From Bacteroidota bacterium (GTDB taxonomy: Bacteria; Bacteroidota; Bacteroidia; Bacteroidales; Paludibacteraceae), in assembly GCA_023459355.1 (NCBI GenBank), contig JAEWUM010000033.1, positions 1-64,000 on the forward strand: a DNA stretch of 64,000 bases, in the 5' to 3' direction. This document shows, piece after piece, positions 59,709-64,000 of this stretch. The stretch's first letter is position 1. Each line of letters starts with the position of its first letter. The notes below the pieces were generated by a model. That model saw only the letters and a program-made list of their open reading frames with translations. It had not been told where the DNA came from and searched no databases. Position numbers and translations under genes: made by a program.

Positions 59709-59774
59709 TCTCCAGTCTCCAGTCACCAGTCTCCAGTCGTCCGGCGTCTGATGTCCGGCGTCCGGCGTCTGACG
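59709..59774. repeat. Heptad-repeat leader of kduI
   Basis: Four TCTCCAG-type units (59709, 59716, 59723, 59730), an 8-bp junction TCGTCCGG and four YGTCYGR units to about 59772. It has the same order and count as the element before kduD and ends 16 bp from the kduI start codon. With the promoter box at 59784-59791, the repeat makes up almost the whole kduI 5' leader. Confidence 0.92.
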
Positions 59775-59783
59775 ATTCAATCG

Positions 59784-59791
59784 CAAAGATA
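59784..59791 (-). promoter_or_regulatory. -7 box of the kduI promoter
   Basis: TATCTTTG on the minus strand matches TAnnTTTG. TTG at 59812-59814 (minus strand) is a candidate -33 element at a 20-bp spacing, inside the predicted operator. Confidence 0.78.
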
Positions 59792-59800
59792 ACCTAAATA

Positions 59801-59816
59801 AATTGGTTTACCAATT
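59801..59816. promoter_or_regulatory. Candidate ExuR/UxuR-like (GntR family) operator
   Basis: AATTGGTTTACCAATT is a perfect 7-bp inverted repeat with a 2-bp centre. It differs from the core of the E. coli ExuR/UxuR consensus (AAATTGGTATACCAATTT) only at the centre. It overlaps the presumed -33 region of the kduI promoter and lies just upstream of the helicase promoter, so a repressor here would block the uronate genes and possibly the helicase. Confidence 0.6.
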
Positions 59817-59835
59817 ATCAAAAGGATATTTTTTA

Positions 59836-59843
59836 TACTTTTG
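59836..59843 (+). promoter_or_regulatory. -7 box of the helicase promoter
   Basis: TACTTTTG matches TAnnTTTG and lies only 4 bp before the ATG at 59848, so transcription may start at or very near the start codon. Confidence 0.55.
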
Positions 59844-59847
59844 TACG

Positions 59848-61242
59848 ATGTTAGGTAATTATTTGTACGATATTATCACGAAGGAGCTTCCGTTTGAACC
59901 TACGGAGCAGCAGCATGAGTTAATCAGGCTGTTGGGCGGTTTTATGACTGATTCTGCTGTGGAAAAAGCTTTTCTGCTTAAAGGCTATGCCGGAACAGGT
60001 AAGACCTCGGTGGTGAGCGCCTTAGTGCGTTCGCTGCACAAGTTACAACAGAAAACAGTGTTGTTGGCGCCGATCGGTCGGGCTGCCAAGGTGCTAAGCA
60101 GTTATTCCGGCTTTCCGGCCTTCACCATCCACAAGAAGATATACCGGCAAAAATCCATGGCTGAAAGCGAATTTCAGTTGTCCGATAACCTGCATACCAA
60201 CACCCTTTTCATTGTCGATGAAGCATCCATGATCTCCAACACGGGTGGTGATACCGAATTTGGTACGGGCTTTCTGCTCGATGACCTGATTCGTTTTGTC
60301 TATAATGGCGCCGATTGCAGTCTGCTGTTGCTCGGCGATACGGCCCAGCTTCCTCCGGTGATGCAGGAAAGCAGTCCGGCGCTCGATAAAAACAAGCTGG
60401 AGGGTTACGGACTGAAAATTACGGAGTTCACCCTCACGCAGGTGGTGCGACAAGCCTTAGAAAGCGGCATCCTGTATAATGCCACCCTGTTGAGAAAAGC
60501 CCTGGAAGACGAATTAACATCGGCTATGCCCAGGCTGAAATTATCAAAATTCACGGATATCAAAGCATTAAGCGGAATGGATTTGGTGGACGAGGTGCAA
60601 CAGTCATACGACGGCGTGGGAGTGGAGGATACCATCGTGATTACCCGTTCCAATAAAAAAGCCAATATGTATAACAATGGTATCCGGGGAAGGGTGATGA
60701 TGCGGGAAGAAGAGATTTCGAACGGTGACCTGCTGATGATTACCCGCAACAACTATTTCTGGAATAAGCCTTATAAAGAAATTGACTTTATAGCCAACGG
60801 CGACATCGTGGAAGTGGTCCGCATCCGCAAATTCAGGGAAATGTATGGATTCCGGTTTGTCGACCTCACCCTGCGTTCACTCGACTTCGACTGGGAAATT
60901 GATGCCCGGGTATGGCTCGAAAGTCTGCAATCCGAATCACCTGCACAAGCTGCCGAACTGAGTCGCAAACTCTTTGAAGCCGTTGCCGAGGATTATGCCG
61001 ATATCAAAAACAAACGCGAACGCTACAAACAGATGTTCGAGAATGAATATCTGAACGCCCTGCAGGTAAAATTTGCTTACGCCGTCACCTGTCACAAAGC
61101 CCAGGGCGGTCAGTGGAAAAAGGTCTTTATTGATATGGGTATGATGCCCGATGCCGAAATCGACCGTAATTATTACCGGTGGCTGTACACGGCGCTGACG
61201 AGGGCAACGGAAAGCGTGTTTTTGGTGAATTACGTTGGTTAG
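59848..61242 (+). CDS. RecD-like superfamily 1 DNA helicase
   Basis: A 464-residue SF1B helicase. Walker A is GYAGTGKTSV, Walker B is FIVDEASM, motif III is LLGDTAQLPPV and motif IV region is TQVVRQ. The C-terminal UvrD_C_2 segment has YAVTCHKAQGGQWKKVFID and LYTALTRATESVFLV (in blocks). It is far shorter than RecD2 and lacks RecBC neighbours, so it is a stand-alone RecD/Pif1-like enzyme that probably unwinds DNA in repair or recombination. The upstream ATG at 59803 is rejected because it lies in the operator and ahead of the promoter box at 59836-59843. Confidence 0.9.
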   Translation: MLGNYLYDIITKELPFEPTEQQHELIRLLGGFMTDSAVEKAFLLKGYAGTGKTSVVSALVRSLHKLQQKTVLLAPIGRAAKVLSSYSGFPAFTIHKKIYRQKSMAESEFQLSDNLHTNTLFIVDEASMISNTGGDTEFGTGFLLDDLIRFVYNGADCSLLLLGDTAQLPPVMQESSPALDKNKLEGYGLKITEFTLTQVVRQALESGILYNATLLRKALEDELTSAMPRLKLSKFTDIKALSGMDLVDEVQQSYDGVGVEDTIVITRSNKKANMYNNGIRGRVMMREEEISNGDLLMITRNNYFWNKPYKEIDFIANGDIVEVVRIRKFREMYGFRFVDLTLRSLDFDWEIDARVWLESLQSESPAQAAELSRKLFEAVAEDYADIKNKRERYKQMFENEYLNALQVKFAYAVTCHKAQGGQWKKVFIDMGMMPDAEIDRNYYRWLYTALTRATESVFLVNYVG

Positions 61243-61270
61243 CGGAGAGCGGAAAATGGAAAGCGGAAAA
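61240..61270. repeat. GCGGAAA heptad repeat after the helicase gene
   Basis: A short run of AGCGGAGAGCGGAAAATGGAA and AGCGGAAAA units (split here) directly after the helicase stop codon. It is the same heptad family as the arms of the 56.5-kb inverted repeat. Confidence 0.7.
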
Positions 61271-61298
61271 CGAATAGTGAAGCTGTATTTCTTGGAAA

Positions 61299-61420
61299 AG
61301 CTTCCGTAGGAAGCGAAGTTTAGTAACCAGTAAGCTTGCTTACTGGTTTGTGGTATCCACACTACCTTCCAGAGCTGCCGTAGGTAGCGAACATTAATGT
61401 CCGGTAAACTTGCATACCGG
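61299..61420. repeat. 74-bp imperfect duplication of a two-hairpin unit
   Basis: Two copies offset by 74 bp. Copy 1 has hairpin GCTTCC-GTA-GGAAGC (61300-61314) and hairpin CCAGTAAGC-TT-GCTTACTGG (61327-61346). Copy 2 has GCTGCC-GTA-GGTAGC (61374-61388) and CCGGTA...TACCGG (61401-61420). Changes between copies often keep pairing (A-T to G-C in the second hairpin, A-T to G-U in the first). The second hairpin of copy 1 may also end helicase transcripts. Confidence 0.88.
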
Positions 61421-61450
61421 ATTAGCGTTATGCATAGCATCTCAAAAATT

Positions 61451-61604
61451 ACATCAGGCATGTATAACATTTACATCGGCGATGCACAGCAATTACATCG
61501 GTGATGTACGGCTCTTGCATCGGGCTTGTATAATCGGTACATCAGCGATGTATAATCAGTACATCGTGGTTGTGAAAAAAGTACATTGTTTATTTGTGGA
61601 CCAA
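61451..61604. repeat. 22-bp tandem array, seven units
   Basis: Units start at 61451, 61473, 61495, 61517, 61539, 61561 and 61583, exactly 22 bp apart. Each begins RCATC; several contain the small palindrome ACATCGGYGATGT or ACATCAGCGATGT, followed by a variable AT-rich half (TATAATCRGT in units 4 and 5). There are no spacers between units. The units are diverged, which suggests an old array or selection on the ACATC...GATGT part only. Confidence 0.92.
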
Positions 61605-61957
61605 AGTACGGTGTAATTTTTTGAAAATAGGGCGAGGTGCAACGCCAAACTGGGCGATAAAAAATCCAACTACGGCTGACTTAAAACATCGTTTGGTGCT
61701 AATTTATTTATTTTGCGCTTGATTGATCATTTCATCCAAATCAACCCTTATTTCCAACCTTATTTTCTGACTAAACTACCTTAGTAGCGGATGTTTGATA
61801 TTTTCACCTCTGACCTTATTACCTTATTTTAGTAGATAAGCCGACATAAAACGCAAAGTAGTAGGGCATAAAATGCATTTAAGGTTGATTATTTTTTTGT
61901 GATAAAGAACTTTTTGAAAAAATATCCCGCATGAATTAATCATATCAGATTTTATTT
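61605..61957. other. Non-coding spacer
   Basis: About 350 bp with repeated CCTTATT and CTAAACTACCTTAGTAG-like words but no convincing ORF, promoter or terminator. Confidence 0.5.
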
Positions 61958-62282
61958 TTAAGTTTGTAAACTGAAATTTCTACAGATAATATGTTGATCG
62001 GATCGTCTGATGCTGATACGTGCAAGCTGTGCTTTCTCTTGGGTTGTGCGTGGGGTTATGGTTGTTGACTTGGATGATTTCCAAATGGCATGCTTCCAAT
62101 AATAGCGACTATACAAAAGTTGAGAGATCAAAACTATCCTGTTTATGTAAAGTTGCCACTGAAGTACTCCGGCTTTGACCCCGAAGTGTAACCTGTTGTT
62201 CGAGTTTGTGAACAACCTTTTCAAACTCAGGAACAAGCGCAATGGCCTGCTCAACAAAAGTAAAACCTGATTTTTGTCTCAT
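61958..62282 (-). pseudogene. Decayed tyrosine-recombinase N-terminus
   Basis: From the ATG at 62280-62282 the minus strand reads MRQKSGFTFVEQAIALVPEF, then EKVVHKLEQQVTLRGQSRST before going out of frame and meeting a TAG at 62108-62110. In another frame the text continues LQWQLYINRIVLIS. Together these resemble the SAM-like N-terminal domain of Bacteroidota integrases (LRGQSxSTLxNYIRRI). No catalytic domain (R-H-R-Y) remains. The similarity is judged from memory, so the family is tentative, but loss of frame is evident if it is correct. Confidence 0.45.
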
Positions 62283-62331
62283 ATACTGAAGATTTTTAAG
62301 AGAATAACCTTTGAATATAGAAAGAATCTGT

Positions 62332-62339
62332 TACTTTTG
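62332..62339 (+). promoter_or_regulatory. Possible -7 box for the map gene, with structured leader
   Basis: TACTTTTG matches TAnnTTTG. It predicts a leader of about 130 nt containing ACCCGGCGCAGGCGGGT and the near-palindrome CTTAGGTAG...CTACCTATG at 62412-62440. Confidence 0.45.
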
Positions 62340-62474
62340 TTGCAGGCTACCCGGCGCAGGCGGGTTTAGTTCAACAACAGGTATAAACCATTGCTGGCAG
62401 TGGGTTTGCTTAGGTAGTTCACTTGGTTACCTTATGCTACCTATGTAAGCTCCCCAGAAAATAATCAAATACAA

Positions 62475-63233
62475 ATGTCAATAACAAAACACGAAGAACT
62501 TATCGGAATGCAAAAAGCAAGTGAAGCAGTGGCTTATACGCTAAAAGAGATGCGGAACTATGCAAAACCAGGTATGACAACAAAACAATTAGACAACTTT
62601 GGAGCAAAAATACTTGCTGGTTTTGGCGCAAAATCAGCACCTTTTTTGACTTATGGTTTTCCCGGCTGCACTTGTATAAGTGTGAACAACGAATTTTGTC
62701 ACGGTGTTCCGTCAGATTACAGAATATTACAAGAAGGCGACTTGGTGAATATAGATGTATCTGCCGAACTTGGAGGTTTTTGGTCGGATAATGGTGGCTC
62801 GTTTATCCTTGGAGAAGATATACACCAACATCAAAAATTAGTTGATGCATCAAAAGAAATTTTACAAAAAGCCATCAATAATATTAAAGGCGGTGTTAAA
62901 ATTTCAGAAATTGGATACATTATGGAAACCGAAGCGAGAAAAAGGGGGTTCAAAGTTATAAAGAACCTGGGTGGACACGGTATCGGAAGAAGTTTACACG
63001 AACAACCCGACGAAATTATGAACTATAGGAACCGTTTTGACCCAAGACGATTCAAAAAGAATTCAGTTGTTGCCATTGAAACCTTTATTTCGACAAATTC
63101 GTCTTTTGCATCTGAACTTAATGACGGTTGGACAATGGTTGGCGACAAAGGCGGTTTTATGGCTCAGCACGAACATACAATTGTTGTTACAGACGGGAAA
63201 CCAATTGTGCTGACGGAAATGAATGAAATCTGA
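62475..63233 (+). CDS. map: Methionine aminopeptidase, type I, accessory copy
   Basis: A 252-residue metallopeptidase that removes N-terminal methionine. Family residues are visible: H in FCHGVPSD, metal ligands in NIDVSAELGGFWSDNGG (two aspartates), H in GGHGIGRSLHEQP, E in VAIETFIST and E in QHEHTIVV. The usual GDTSRTF and TIEP motifs are replaced by SDNGGSF and AIET, marking a divergent type I clade. It is not next to ribosomal protein genes, where the housekeeping map of Bacteroidota usually lies, so it is probably an extra copy. Its surroundings (decayed recombinase, methyltransferase stub) suggest transfer. Confidence 0.88.
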   Translation: MSITKHEELIGMQKASEAVAYTLKEMRNYAKPGMTTKQLDNFGAKILAGFGAKSAPFLTYGFPGCTCISVNNEFCHGVPSDYRILQEGDLVNIDVSAELGGFWSDNGGSFILGEDIHQHQKLVDASKEILQKAINNIKGGVKISEIGYIMETEARKRGFKVIKNLGGHGIGRSLHEQPDEIMNYRNRFDPRRFKKNSVVAIETFISTNSSFASELNDGWTMVGDKGGFMAQHEHTIVVTDGKPIVLTEMNEI

Positions 63234-63327
63234 TATATGACTATTAAATCTGACTGTATTCTTCAACTCTAATGTTCCAAAAGCAAAGACAACAGACTTA
63301 ATCGGAAACAAATAATTTATAGATGCA

Positions 63328-63396
63328 ATGACAGAATTTTGGGAAGAGGCATTTAAGGACAAGCAAGAAATGTGGGGATTAGAGCCCGCAAAATCA
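63328..63396 (+). pseudogene. N-terminal stub of a SAM-dependent methyltransferase
   Basis: ATG at 63328 encodes MTEFWEEAFKDKQEMWGLEP followed by AKS, which matches the start of a small class I methyltransferase family of Bacteroidota as I remember it. The SAM-binding motif that should follow is absent. The frame continues without a stop through about 20 unrelated residues into the secreted protein that starts at 63457, so this is a truncation point. Confidence 0.6.
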
Positions 63397-63456
63397 ATAA
63401 AAATCTCACAAAATCAATTGAATAGATTTAATAATAACACCACAAAAGGAAAACAA

Positions 63457-64000
63457 ATGACAAATTATTTCAGAATCACGCTAACATTACTTTGTATATT
63501 AATGCTAACCAATGTATCGGCTCAGAAGAAAGTTACTTATGGCAAAAGTACCTTTACGGTGTATCAGCCGCTTCCGGATCTGGCACCGACACCGCTTTGC
63601 GGCTTTGCACCCGAAGTTCCGGGATACACACTCAAAAGCAAGCTTTACGGGCCGGGAACCTATTATTGTTATGCTCCGGGTAATGTTGTCAAAACAAATT
63701 ATAAATGTATTCTTACCGAGATTCGCGACTGGGTTGCCTACCGGCCGGAAACTGTTAAAGAACTTGCTGCCTTAAAAGGCCTGAAACAACTTAGTGAAAA
63801 GGAAATCAAGAAGATGTGCAATAAAACACGATTACCCAATGGTGGTCTGATGTATCAATTAACGGAGAATTCCTGGATTTGGTTTTACGTCATAGGATTG
63901 CAGAATTGTGGTCCGAAAGCCTGGGCATCGAACGAAGAGCATGTCCTCGGTGTGTCGTACATTGAAAAAGTACCCCAGGAAACCGGTGTGGTGGTCGACA
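63457..64000 (+). CDS. Secreted protein, C-terminus outside the window
   Basis: The ATG at 63457 begins a signal peptide (MTNYFRITLTLLCILMLTNVSA) with cleavage near VSA-QK, followed by at least 159 residues running off the right edge. I do not recognise the family. It has six or more cysteines in the mature part (PLCGFAP, YYCYAPG, YKCIL, KMCNK, QNCGP), which would suit disulfides in the periplasm or outside the cell, and the aromatic stretch ENSWIWFYVIG. The frame is open back to the methyltransferase stub at 63328, but the signal peptide supports the start at 63457. Confidence 0.65.
   Translation, partial: MTNYFRITLTLLCILMLTNVSAQKKVTYGKSTFTVYQPLPDLAPTPLCGFAPEVPGYTLKSKLYGPGTYYCYAPGNVVKTNYKCILTEIRDWVAYRPETVKELAALKGLKQLSEKEIKKMCNKTRLPNGGLMYQLTENSWIWFYVIGLQNCGPKAWASNEEHVLGVSYIEKVPQETGVVVD

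Noticed and set aside
59803..59847. Longer start for the helicase
   Set aside because: It would begin in the operator and ahead of the promoter box.
61451..61604. CRISPR array
   Set aside because: Units are contiguous at 22 bp with no spacers, they are diverged, and no cas gene is present.
61410..61616. 68-residue ORF with a 22-residue internal repeat
   Set aside because: The peptide repeat follows automatically from three 22-bp DNA units; there is no ribosome site and no recognisable protein.

Overview
The window is a chromosomal segment of a Bacteroidota organism, most likely of the order Bacteroidales. The evidence is the Bacteroides-type promoter -7 box (TAnnTTTG) found 15-60 bp upstream of many starts on both strands, weak or absent Shine-Dalgarno sequences, a TonB-dependent receptor with a DUF4249 lipoprotein, C-terminal type IX secretion sorting domains, and family members typical of the phylum. 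I cannot name the genus from sequence alone. Gene density is high. There is no prophage, CRISPR array or intact insertion sequence; the only accessory-looking DNA is at the right end, after about 61.2 kb.

Layout. 0-0.2 kb: the 5S rRNA closing an rRNA operon that lies off the left edge. 0.3-9.8 kb: ligA, a DUF6913-type protein, dapA, bifunctional putA, panE and convergent cca. 9.9-14.4 kb: a minus-strand alpha-glucan operon (debranching enzyme, glycosyltransferase, GH57 homologue). 14.8-19.9 kb: tRNA-Thr and the operon acn-gltA-icd, which together makes the citrate-to-2-oxoglutarate branch of the TCA cycle. 20.2-24.5 kb: a histidine kinase, a response regulator and a large REC-GAF-PAS protein without a kinase domain. 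24.5-28.6 kb: a small MscS channel, then winged-helix protein, TonB receptor and DUF4249 lipoprotein. 29-37 kb: a five-gene signalling operon (CheR-like methyltransferase, three histidine kinases, sigma-54 activator). 37-40 kb: lycopene cyclase and another kinase/regulator pair. 40-46 kb: tRNA-Lys, pabB-pabC, PspC, uvrB and metK, the last behind a SAM-II-type riboswitch. 46-54 kb: two secreted T9SS proteins, argS, mltF and a small helical protein. 54.6-59.7 kb: acyl-CoA carboxylase subunit and biotin carrier, DUF4861 protein, and kduI-kduD for unsaturated uronate breakdown. 59.8-61.2 kb: a RecD-like helicase. 61.2-64 kb: a repeat-rich spacer, a decayed recombinase, an accessory methionine aminopeptidase, a methyltransferase stub and a truncated secreted protein.

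The most unusual content is in the spacers. Several hold short-period repeats or nested inverted repeats: a twin heptad-repeat leader in front of both kduI and kduD, a seven-unit 22-bp array with a small palindrome in most units, a 74-bp duplication of two hairpins with compensatory changes, a 23-bp tandem repeat after the sigma-54 activator, and multi-layer palindromes between convergent gene pairs. The SAM-II-type leader of metK and a candidate ExuR/UxuR-like operator in front of kduI are the clearest regulatory predictions.

All coordinates and motif matches were read by eye from the sequence. Family names rest on recognised motifs and remembered family features; no search was run.
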